A program made the translations under genes and the position numbers. From the NCBI GenBank assembly GCA_022457155.1, contig JAJGOT010000058.1, positions 868,001-932,000 on the forward strand: a stretch of DNA of 64,000 nt, given 5' to 3'. Below are positions 46,911-58,400 of this stretch, one piece after another (position 1 is the stretch's first letter; the number at the start of each line of letters is the position of its first letter). Below the pieces are notes generated by a model, which was given only the letters and a program-made list of their open reading frames with translations, was not told the origin of the DNA and made no database searches. The DNA comes from Cladopsammia gracilis. Lineage: Eukaryota; Cnidaria; Anthozoa; Scleractinia; Dendrophylliidae.

Positions 46911-47379
46911 TGTGATTGGGCAGGCCAGGAAGACTGTAAAAGCAAGTTTAGGTGTGGGGTAGGGCAACACAACAATTGCAAAATATTTCCGAAAATGTTT
47001 TATATACAACTCTAAAGTTGGACTGAAAAGAATTTATAGAGCAAAACAGAAGCAGAAGTTTGGAGAAAAAGTACAGGATTACAAAGATGGAAGTGGATTA
47101 CAGTTCATCAAATTTGATTTCGTGACGAGGCACCGCCAAGAAATCAAAATTGCCATTCGGGTGAAATTTTGATTTTATTAGTCGTTTTTTTTTTCTCTTT
47201 GGTTAATATTTCTTTGTTCAGCTGGACACTGTCCCTTGAGTTGCTATCTATTCTGTGCACAAGTCCCTGACCACTTTCGACATCTTCGCTTGCCAAGGGT
47301 TAGGTTTCTTGTGAAAGGTTTGAAATTTAACCACTGCAGGCGTGCGCTTTTTATACAAATAAGCTTGTTTTCTTTTGTT

Positions 47380-47748
47380 AGGGGTGGCGAATGGTACCTT
47401 CAAAATCGTGGGTCTCGGAAAATTTTGGTACGGTCTCGAAATCTCGGCAGTTTTTGTTTTAAGTCTCAAAGTCTCGTTTGGCTGGTACTTTTTCTGTCTC
47501 GGAGTCTCGGATTTGTTTCCTCAAGGTCTCGGAGTCTCTGATACTTTTGTCAAGCATTCTCATTCCTCATCCTTGTTTGTTGTTTGATAGGTGATTCGGG
47601 TATTTTTAGCACTGAGTCTCGGGCTTGGTTTTTTCAAGCATTGGGTCTCGGGCTCGGATTTTATAACGTAGCTGCGGTCACGGTCTCGGATTTTGAAACA
47701 GGGGTCTCGGCGTCTCGGCAAGTCTCGGATTTACCATTCGCCACCCCT
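47380..47748. mobile_element. Terminal-inverted element with GTCTCGG word repeats
   Basis: Ends AGGGGTGGCGAATGGTA and TACCATTCGCCACCCCT. The interior repeats GTCTCGG or GTCTCGGA at least twelve times. Confidence 0.8.
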
Positions 47749-47861
47749 TTTGTTTTTAGATTCTACCCACCGGGAGGATAATTTTATCTTAAAAAAAATA
47801 CGTAGATAAAATCCAAGAGTGGCACCATTCAACTGAAATTGACACATTTTGAGCGGTATTG

Positions 47862-48297
47862 ATAGTATATGATATTAGTATAGTATATAGTAGATGATAG
47901 TATATATAGTATATATAGTATATGATAGTATATGATAGTATATGATAGTTATAGTATATGATAGTGTGGAATCCCCTCTGCTAGATTCTTGACTGACACA
48001 TTAATAAAGTCATTATTATTATTATTCCCTTCCACGCGAAATAACAGAAAGTGATAGTTTACCAATATTTAAGAGACATTTAAAGGAATTTCTCTATAGT
48101 TCTTAATTAGCAATGCAATACATTTTTAATATCTATTGTATTTTTTTTATTGTAATTAGTTATTTAAGAGACATTTAAAGGAATTTCTTAATAGTTTTTA
48201 ATTAGTAAATGTAATACATGTTAATATTTATTGTATTCTTTATTGTAATTAGTTTTCTAAAAACCATTTAGTGGAAAAACTAATAAATCAATATCAA

Positions 48298-48331
<34 letters not shown>
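47862..48331. repeat. AT-rich simple repeats
   Basis: TAGTATATGATAG units at 47862-47964 and an (ATT)n run at 48297-48331. Confidence 0.85.
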
Positions 48332-48332
<1 letters not shown>

Positions 48333-48632
48333 GATTCTCTCCAGTTGCCGGGTGTTCTACTGGGTAATGTTTATTGTGTCTCAGCCACTCCCCGTAGCTT
48401 AGAGACACAACACTTTCCTCAACAAGTGCGCAGTTCCGAGAATGGCCGATATTTGTACACTTCCAAGGAAGTCAGGTACCTCTAATTCGGTTGCCAAAAA
48501 TGTTCGGTTGCCAAAAATGGTAGGAATCATAGCAACGTATGGCTGCTTTAGAAACTGGATCAGATCAACAAACAATTGTCGATAGCAACAAAACAAACAC
48601 AAAACAAAAAATGGGCAGAACCATTCAATCCA

Positions 48633-48826
48633 TTAACCCTTTCATTCCCAGAATAAATTATGAAGACATGTAGTGTGGTCAGTTCTAACTTTTGAATCTG
48701 TGGACGAAATCCTATGGTGTGACCATCAGTGAGACCTATTTTGCATGGTACCATTTGTTTTTCAGTATTTTACAAAATGAAATTTGGGATTTTTCTTGAA
48801 TTTTAATGTTTGGCACTCTTGGGCCA
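48633..48826. mobile_element. CCCTTTCACTCC-family MITE
   Basis: Starts TTAACCCTTTCATTCCCAG and has AACTTTTGAATCTGTGGACG and TTTGGCACTCTTGGG near its end. The right tip is eroded. Confidence 0.65.
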
Positions 48827-49333
48827 TCCGGCGTACAATACATACAGTAAATTTCGAGAAAAAACTCGTCATATGATTTCGCTGATCACGTACAGCTTTC
48901 CGTGCTCTAAGCCAAGGGAACAATACCGACTGCAAAAAGCATTAGCTGAAACAATAAAATTCAAAGCCACGTATTTCTAATCCAACTAAACATTGTCAGT
49001 TTCTAATTATTAAAGTTCCTGACTCGTGCGAGGAAAAATGGAAATTTTTTATGCTACACAACACTTCACTGTTATGGTAATAAATCGCTAAATAAATAAA
49101 CGTCCGACGATTAAATTTTCAACAAAACTGAATTTAGTTTCTTTCTTTCCTTTTTTCCATCTACTTTCCTTTGAGCGAATCAAAACTACGGACGTGCCTA
49201 ATCCGATGTAGTTCGATTCAGCTGTTCCAAGTACGCTGTACTCCCGTTGTAGCGAAATCTTTAAAGTGCAAAGTGCAGATCTTTCTCGGCCATGACACAA
49301 TGCATGCTTTTTATTCCTTAATATTTTTAGGAG

Positions 49334-49374
49334 TGACGTCACACCCGGCTGCGCCTGCACGACATGCATATAAA
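49334..49374 (+). promoter_or_regulatory. CRE and TATA box of gene 7
   Basis: Perfect TGACGTCA at 49334-49341, 149 bp upstream of the ATG, with TATAAA at 49369-49374, 27 bp after the CRE. Confidence 0.7.
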
Positions 49375-49490
49375 CTGAACACAGCAAAACAAAACAGTCA
49401 GCAGTCGCCAAGCGTTGCCAAGTAAAGAACGTTTAATAAAACACTGCAAAGAAAACAACAGGCGAAATAACTGGATACGTCCGAGTCAAC

Positions 49491-52400
49491 ATGGTGTTAC
49501 GGCAGTGCGTTGCCTGCAATATTTTGGTAAGTAACTGACGTGCAACGAAATGCACTTGAATTAAATTTACAATTTCTATTTCCTTGTCATGATTCAGTGT
49601 ATTTTGATATTCGTTTTGGTGAGACTGGCGCGTTTTTTACATCATTTATTCGTTATTAGAATTGACAGTGTAAAGTTGCAGATTTTGCAATATTTAATCA
49701 GTTGTGTGGTGTAATAAACATTTCGCAATAACTCGTAATGCAATGCATTTTTCGAACTGTTGCTCCAGAAAAGAAACAACTTTCATTTCGTTTTGTTGTC
49801 CATTGCTGTCCATTTACCGAGTACGTTTTTTCTTAAACGGAAGTTTACTAAAGGTAAAAATGTAAGGCATTTCTGTGCGGAGCAGAATGCTATACGAGCC
49901 AGACATTCAACATTCATTGTTTTCCGTTTTCGACTCCCGTTATGAGAAGAAAAAAAATAATAAAAGAAAAAAGTGTGGAGATTATAATCATTATTGGTTT
50001 TTCATTACATCGGATCGATACATCGGTTGATAATGGGTTTAAACAGTGCATAAAATTGACCACAATTAGGCCGAGTATCCGCTTTTATTCGGGAGAACGA
50101 ACTCGGGCAAGCATTTTTAGTTATGCGTCCCGCTAACATTTTTTGTTTTAAGGACGGGAACAAGATTATACGTTCATCAAATATTTTGCGTCATTGAAGA
50201 CGCATTGCTGACAATAATTTCACTGCCATGGTTCAGGCTTAAAAATTACTAAAAATTATTATCAGTGTCTGAATAACTATAAAACGAACACCGCCAAGAG
50301 AAAGTACTGCTCAGTAGCTTTGATTCGATCAATGACCACAACTGAAGTTCATACTCCGCGGATACAAACCACATTCAATGACTCAAAATTGTTTCTTAAC
50401 AGTAAAAGCTGTAAAAGGGTAAAGCTGACAGTTTCCTTCACCCGACTGGATTGAAGGATAACTTGTCTTATGCCCATCTCTGATACAGGCGTAAGAGATG
50501 TATAAAACATTGCTTGCCAAATGGTTCTTTTCAGATAAATTACCGTTTCCGATATACACGGCTAATCAGTGTAGGGAAGAAACTGGGATCAGCTTGGGTC
50601 AAAAGAATGTCTCGAATATGGACAATTTATAACTCCTTTTAAGAAAAAAATTCAGATTTAAAAACGGACAACTTTGACTACGTAATTGCTGTTTGTAATA
50701 TATCACCTTTAAGTTTGAAGGTATACGAAGACACGAGACTCAACATGGCTGAAACAACACAACACTTTATTACGCTAAGCATTCTGGGTACATGGAATGA
50801 TGCAACTCAGTCATACAACTTCCGGTTATAAATATCAATATATTACACTGCCTTTCCCATAAAAAGAGGAATGTAATTTTGTTAACGAACACACTGCTTA
50901 CAGGTTAAGTTTAACCACAGGATTTCTAACCCTTTGAGATCTCCTTACTACAGGCGGTGTTGTACTCACAATTGTAGGAGATCCAGTACATTCCTTATTT
51001 TCAATAAGACTTGCCTGTGGTTCAGAAATACTATCATCATGAGGACTTACAGTACCATCAGTAACAAACTGATCATGTGCTTCAGGCACTATGATCTCTG
51101 GCTCACTTAAATCATCTGGTGCATCGTCATGTGCCCTTATCATGTGATCAGTATGGACATATCTAGTCTTGTCTCCTGTTCTAACTACATAGGTTCTAGG
51201 TCCACAAACTTTGACCACTGTACCCAGACTCCACTTTTCTTTCTTAGAGTTAGCTCTGATATTTCGCACTCGAACTCTGTCATGCCTTACAAATAATCTG
51301 TCTTTTTTACATTTCATATCCTTGTAGATTTTCTGCTTTTCTTGCTTTTTCTCTACAACTTGTGCAAGGTTGGGCTTTATCAAACTCAATTTAGTTCTTA
51401 GGCGGCGCTTTACCATCAACTCTGCTGGGGTTACACCGGTTGTGCTGTGAGGGGTGGTACGGTACCTCAACAGGAAATTTGCAAGTCTATGTTTCATAGA
51501 CATACCCTTTTTGCCCTGAATCACTTGCTTAACCAGTGCTTCCTTTACTATTCTCACCGACCTTTCTGCTGCCCCATTGGATTGGGGGTGATAGGGTGGC
51601 ACTAATGTATGCTTTATGCCATTTTTACGCATGAATTCAGAAAACTCTGTGGACCTAAATTGTGGTCCATTGTCGGACACGACCTCTTCAGGTAAGCCAC
51701 TATTAGCAAAAATTAGACGTAGCTCATCAATAGAACGTTCCGCGGAGGTAGAGGTCATATGTTTTACCTCGATCCACTTTGAATGGCTATCTATTAACAC
51801 CAGAAAATAATCATTTTCTTTTTGGCAGAAATCAATATGAATACGCTGAAATGGTCTGGTGGACCACTTCCATGGGATCAATGGTGCACTGGGTGGGGTA
51901 TTTCTAACACTTTGACATACCGTGCAAACACTCACAGCCTCCTCAATTTCCTGATCCATATTGGGCCACCACATACATGTGCGAGCAACTGCTTTCATGC
52001 CACATATACCCGGGTGCTCCCAGTGTAGTTCTTCCAGCATTTTCCCTCTGAAAGTGGGTGGGATAATTACCCTGGAACCCCAGAGAACACAGTCTTGTTC
52101 ACAAGACAACTCCTGCCTTCTATTATGATATGGTTTTAAAATCTCATCATCACATCCCTCTGGCCACCCTGACATTACAAAATGGTGTACCTTACTAAGC
52201 ACAGGATCTACAAGGGTTGCCTTTCCAATATCCTCTGCAGTGATTGGAAAATCATCATCAATTGCACTTACACGATAAATGGCACCCTCACTACCCAATC
52301 CCGAGTTCTCATGTGGTAACCTAGAGAGTGCATCACAGTTGGCATGGTCTTCAGATCTTCTGTACTCAATCTCGTAGTCATATGCTGAGAGCATTAAAGC

Positions 52401-55400
52401 CCACCTCTGCATCCGAGCTGCTGCGAGCGTGGGAATAGCCGATTTTGGGCCAAAAATTGCTAATAGTGGTTGGTGATCGGTCATCAAAGTAAATTTTCTT
52501 CCATACAAATACTGGTGAAATTTTTTTATGCCGAAGATTATTGATAATGCTTCTCGTTCAATTTGGGCGTAATTCTTTTCGCTTGAGCTCAGCGTCCGAG
52601 AGGCATAGGCAATCGGCCGTTCTTGGCCGTCGTCCATTACATGACTGATGACAGCTCCCAGCCCATAACTGGAGGCATCACAGGCAAGCCTCAGTGTACG
52701 ATTCACATCATAGTGCACCAACAACGAGTCACTGGTAAGACTTTGTTTACAAGCTTCATATGCCTGTTGACATGCCCTTGTCCATTCCCAGGGGACATTT
52801 TTTTTTTAGAAGCTCATGTAATGGTGCTAGGGTAGTTGCAAGCTCAGGCAGAAATGAGTGATAGTATTGGATCATGCCCAAAAAAGATCTTAACTCACTG
52901 ACATTACGTGGAACTGGTGCTTTTTTGACAGCATCAATTTTCTCCTCGACCGGATGCAAACCGTCAGCATCTATCTTCAGACCTAGGTAGACAACCTCTG
53001 TTTTCAAAAACTCACACTTCGGCAATTTCAAATGTACATTATGTCGGTGTAGTCTCTCCAATACTTCAGCTAAGATTTTGAGATTCTCTTGCCAATTTTC
53101 ACCACCAATTAGTATGTCGTCCTGTTTGCATACACATTTTTCTACCCCTTGCAAAATCTGGTCCATTTTCCCTTGGAAAATTTTGGGTGCCGACTTGACC
53201 CCATATGGCAATTTAGTGTAGGAATAGAGGCCTTTGTGAGTGCTTATTGTTAGGTACTCCAAACTCTCTTTGTCAACACTTAGCTGCGCATACGCATGCG
53301 ATAAATCAAGTTTACTGAAAACTTTGGATCCTGCAAGGGCAGCAAACAAATCCTGTTGAGTAGGAAGTGGATATTGCTCATCCTCTACAGCAGAGTTGAT
53401 GGTTGTTTTGTAATCCCCACATATTCTCACTGACTTGTCAGCTTTTGGTACCACTACTATAGGGCTCGCCCAATTTGATTTCTCAGTTTTGACTATCACG
53501 CCATGCTTCTCTAGCTTATCCAGTTCTTTTTCTACCTCATCTTTAAGTGCATAAGGGACTCTACGTGGCTTAATAAATATGGGCCTTGCACCATCTTTCA
53601 CAGTGATGTGTGCTTCAAAACCTGTCATACCTTCATAGCTCTCCTCAAACAACTCACTATGTTTTGACAGTAGGTCATCGAGTTGACCTTTGGAACTGCT
53701 TGGTTCATATTTTGTTACACTAAAAATCTCTCCCCATTCTAGTTTGATGTGGCTAAGCCAATTTCTACCCAACAAGGTAGGTTTATTCTCATAATCAGCT
53801 ACAAGAATTGGCAATGCATACTTATGACCCTTGTGCACGATATCACATTGCATCTCGCCACACACTGTGAGGGATTCACCAGTATAGGTTTTCAGCTTAA
53901 CCTGGGATGAACGAAGTGGTAAATCACTGAATTTTTGCATGTACGTGCTCTTACTCATTACCGAGTAATCTGCGGCAGTATCTACTTCTAATTCGCACAG
54001 GGAGCCATTGATATACATTTCCACAGTGTAGCTTTTGTGGGTGGGAGCATCTGTACCAACTGCGTACAGGGAGTAAATACCTAACTCATCATTATCAGTT
54101 TCACCCTCATCGGGTATCTCTGACAGAATATTAACATTACCTTTAGCTGCATATTTTGTACTAGACCCAGCATCTTTGTTTCGACAGACTGATGCCAGGT
54201 GACCTACTTTTCCACAGTGGTAGCATTTGGCTGATCGAAATTTACACTTTTGTGCCGCATGATTACCACCACACCGATAACATGATTGTTCCTTATTGTT
54301 CATAGTTCCCAATTTATTCACGGTTCCTTGACTGTCATCACCTGCATTGGTAGGACGAAATTCTTGCGTATTCTTCTCTGCCATCTCCATCGACTTTGCA
54401 ATTTGGCAGGCTTTGTCAAATGTTAGGTCATCTGTGTTCAACAGCTTGTTCTGGATTTTTGGGTTGTTTAGTCCGCACACAAACCGATCTCTCAAAGCTC
54501 GATTCAGAAATTCGCCGTAATTACAATGTATTGAGAGTTTCTTTAATGCCACGACAAAATCGCTGATAGATTCACTCGGTTTCTGATGGCGAGTTCCGAA
54601 ATGGAAACTTTCTGCAATCTCCAGTGGCGCTGGATTGTAGTGTCGCTCAAGTGCTCTCACAATATCTGTAAAAGTAGTGTCTCTTGGATTTGCTGGTGCC
54701 AACAAATTTCTGAGAGTAGAATATGCTTCAGGGCCGATCTCAGTTAGGAAAATAGCCCGTTTTCGTTCTGCAACCAGAAGATTGGCTGCCTCAGCTCCCT
54801 CGCCTGTTCCTTCTCGAATGTTATTGGCCAGAAAAAACATTTCGATTCGTTCCACGTAGGAGCGAAAAGGTTCTCGTTCAGGATTGAATTCTCCCACACG
54901 ACCGAACAATCCAGTTGTCGCCATTTTGGTTCTCAGAAAAGAAAAACACGTGTTTACCAGACCTGAACTTTCTTCGCCGACTGTGGTGTAAAAGCTTCAC
55001 CTTGTTCTCACACCGAGGACTTCAAAACACTTGTTAGGGTTTCTCATGCGTCTTAGTGCATGTAGAAAGAGCCATCCTCGTCGCCAAAATGTAATATATC
55101 ACCTTTAAGTTTGAAGGTATACGAAGACACGAGACTCAACATGGCTGAAACAACACAACACTTTATTACGCTAAGCATTCTGGGTACATGGAATGATGCA
55201 ACTCAGTCATACAACTTCCGGTTATAAATATCAATATATTACACTGTTTGAGTCCGGTTCTTTCCAAAACGTATTGCAAAAATCTAGTGACGCAATAAAG
55301 GCGATCTGGCAGTGACGAGTTGTTTGTTTTATCCACAGATCACGGAATCTTCAAGGGCATGTGTCTGTGGTCACGTGTTCGAAGATGCTAATCGCTACAT

Positions 55401-58400
55401 TGGTGGGAAACGATTCTCAGGTATTAAATATTGGATAAAATGAAAAGGAAAGAGATGAAAGGAACACTGTAAAGTGACGGAAGAGAAGAGATAATCACAA
55501 TTTGTAAAGAAGAAAACTTATTGGAATTGCGAAAATTGAAATTTGATTTATCGTCTCCACAGGAATTAACTTTCAATACCAAACTAATTTTGGTTTGTGC
55601 AACAGAACCTATATATTTGCAATTTCAGTAATAGTTTAGTTTGCCTTCTTTGTTCAGCTGTGCCCCGCGCGTATCATAGTCAATAGGTTGCCAGACATTA
55701 GAACAAAGAGATTTAATTTCAGAACGTTTTTTTTTATCATATATCAATAGTGACATAGAACAGTCAATCGTCAACTGCGAGATGTTGATTTTTGAATAAA
55801 CGCTTTTTCTTCTATTTTTAAAATTTAAATTTTTGCTTAGCTCACATTTGTTAACATTGTTCATTCAGCGATCCCAAGCTTCTTCCTGATAAAATATTTG
55901 TCTCTATTCGTAGAATATCGAGCGGAACTGTATTCCCGTCTGGAAACGAAAAAGAAAAAGAGTGAATCGCAAGAAAACACGGAGCAGTCAACACCGTTTA
56001 AAGAACTCAAGGTAAATATTGATTTTTTTTATCACAGACAAAGAGCCAAGAACATCCAACAAATCTTTTCGGTGGTAAAGCTGTTTGGAAGACCTCAGTC
56101 ATCTTAAAACTCGTAATTAATTAAAGTATAAAGCAAGGCTGATACTACGTAGAACCGCGACAACGATATGATAGAGCCCAAACTGAAAGCCAAAATGCAA
56201 CCGTGGTCAATTTGGTCATCAATTGGCGTTCGCGCTGGTTTTCCTATCTTTTTACTGCTACACCGTGCTGACGAGACCCAACCAGGTCGAAACAGCTGTC
56301 CACGGTCGCATTTTGGTTTTCAGTTTGGGCTCAATCATGTCGTTGTCGCGTTAAATGTTCTAAGTAGTATCAGCCTTGCTTTATATTATATTTGTATTCC
56401 TATTTTTGGCTGACCAGATCTTCTCCAGATCCTACGTACAATAACAGAATTTTCGCTCGCGGTCCGTTGCTTCTTATTTACCTGTAATTAAATGTCGCCT
56501 TAAACTTTTGTCAGTAACGAAAGGAGAAATCAGCTTGTACATTCGGGGATAAGATTCCGCTTTCCCTAAAATTTATTCCCCGGCGCTGAATTGTTCATCT
56601 ACGGGAATCGAAAAGGTCAAATTGTATTGGCTTTTATACAGTTTCCTTTAAATCTTTAAAGGCATTAAAATGTTATGGAAAAACAGTACAAGCGTTTTCC
56701 TAAACGTTCCTCGTTGAGTGCATCCGAAGAGCTTTTTTTGGTTGAAATGAGGTTAAAAGTGATCGAAAACAAATTACAATGCAATCAACACTGATCGAGT
56801 CAACCTCGTTCCCAGGGTCTCTCATCTTCTCGCCCCCTGGAGCGAGAGACCCTGGGAACGAGGTTGTGATCGAGTCTGTACGTGCAGCATGACCCGAGTA
56901 ATCGTTAGCTTGTTGAGCAGCTGAAAGGTTGCACGTGCTTTTATTGATCGTATCCGTCTGCTGGCTATAGCTACGTGATCGTGACAAAAGGCCATTTCCT
57001 TGTTGTTTTAGCCTCTGTTTGAAATCGAGGCCATGCAGGTACATAGTCACTCATATGAATAACAGTCATTTCGTTTTGCACAACGTCATTTTGAACATCT
57101 GCCCGCTCATTTCAGTTTTTCGTAAAATGAAAGTTTGATCAAATTCCCCGCTATGTTGGCACAGATTAGCAATCAAATGCCCCACTGTGCGGGGCCTCAC
57201 AAAACGTCATCTTTCCTACTTTCAACGAGAAAAGTTGTGAAATCAAAGTTTTGGCCGCCGCGATCATTTGTAAGTTAATGTTTGTGGAACGACTTTACTT
57301 TACGACCACCGGAAAGCGTTTTTTGAAGAGAGTTTTAACTCTTTCAGTTCGATTATTTAAAATTGCTCTGCGTTACAACCAAGTCGGTTTAACTCCCTAC
57401 GATGAGGAGACAACCCCGAGTAGAGTAGTGTGGGGGGAAAAGAATGGGACAGCAGATCGCGACTGTGCACAAAAGCCCTTTTCGCGGTTAACCTTTCTCA
57501 AGAAAAGTCAACCTGATTGCGAGGCATTTCGGACAGAAACTACAAAATAGTCCTTATCGTAGATGAGTACGCCACGCCAACATATCAGCGGTTTCTCGCT
57601 TTCTTGACCCTATAGTCTCGTTTTGATGTTTACGCTCATCGTCGTCAGAGGTTCTCGTAAACATCAAAACGAGACTATAGGGTCAAGAAAGCGAGAAACC
57701 GCTGATATGTTGGCGTGGCGTACTCATCTACGATAAGGGCCATTGCCCGAAAATGCCTCGCAACCACGTTGACTTTTATTGTATTGCAAATGAGAAAGGG
57801 CTATTGTGTTCCAGTTGGAAAGTTTTTGGTCGCGGTCTCGGAATAAACGGAATTGAATTCTTTTTGGAAAAAGTGTCGCCTCCGTTATTTAAAACCAGAA
57901 ACGAAGAACAGTTAGAATAGTCCCAAACGAACGTATTTTTAGCTTTTTCTTTCCACATAACGAATTATTATGACGGAGGTTTCGATTTAAAAATTTAGGG
58001 GCTATTCACATGATACCGGAATGACTTTCATTCTGGAACGAGTTCATTCCATCTCCATATATTTCTCTGTATCTGTTTACATGATACCGAGACGAAATTT
58101 TGTTCCCGTACAGGTCATTCCGGAATGAGTTCACTCCGGTTTTCAATCCGAATGAAATTCTCGTTCAGGTATGACATTTCATTCTGGTATCATGTAAACT
58201 GAAAACGAACTTCGTTTCAGGATGAAAACCGCAAACCGTGTAGTCTGGGGCGAGTGGCGCATGCGTATCGTTGCTCGAAACTTGCGCCATCTTTGTTTTC
58301 TGATCTGGCGCGAAAACCACGCAAGCAAGAACGCCTTAGGCTAAGCCGGTCGATTTTGTCATGTGAATACAGTACGTACACAAACTCATTCCGGAATGAA

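Larger units (their letters stand above)
46070..49333. other. Intergenic between genes 6 and 7, no gene seen
   Basis: It contains the 3' end of gene 6, two word-repeat elements, AT-rich simple repeats (47862-47964; (ATT)n at 48297-48331) and one MITE copy. A duplicated AT-rich segment with TTTAAGAGACATTTAAAGG occurs at about 48067 and 48162. No coding signal. Confidence 0.45.
50694..55243 (-). mobile_element. Ty3/gypsy LTR retrotransposon in intron 1 of gene 7
   Basis: A 4,550-bp element on the minus strand, antisense to gene 7. Its LTRs are 154 bp, identical by eye, and flanked by CTGTT at 50689-50693 and 55244-55248. In element orientation, the sequence after the 5' LTR begins TTTTGGCGACGAGGATGG, a likely tRNA primer site (serine type suspected), and GGGAAAGGCAG before the 3' LTR is the polypurine tract. 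Gag, protease, RT, RNase H and integrase are present in that order; no env. Protein wording resembles the K02A2.6-like (Mag-type) gypsy proteins common in cnidarians. Identical LTRs mean recent insertion. Confidence 0.95.
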
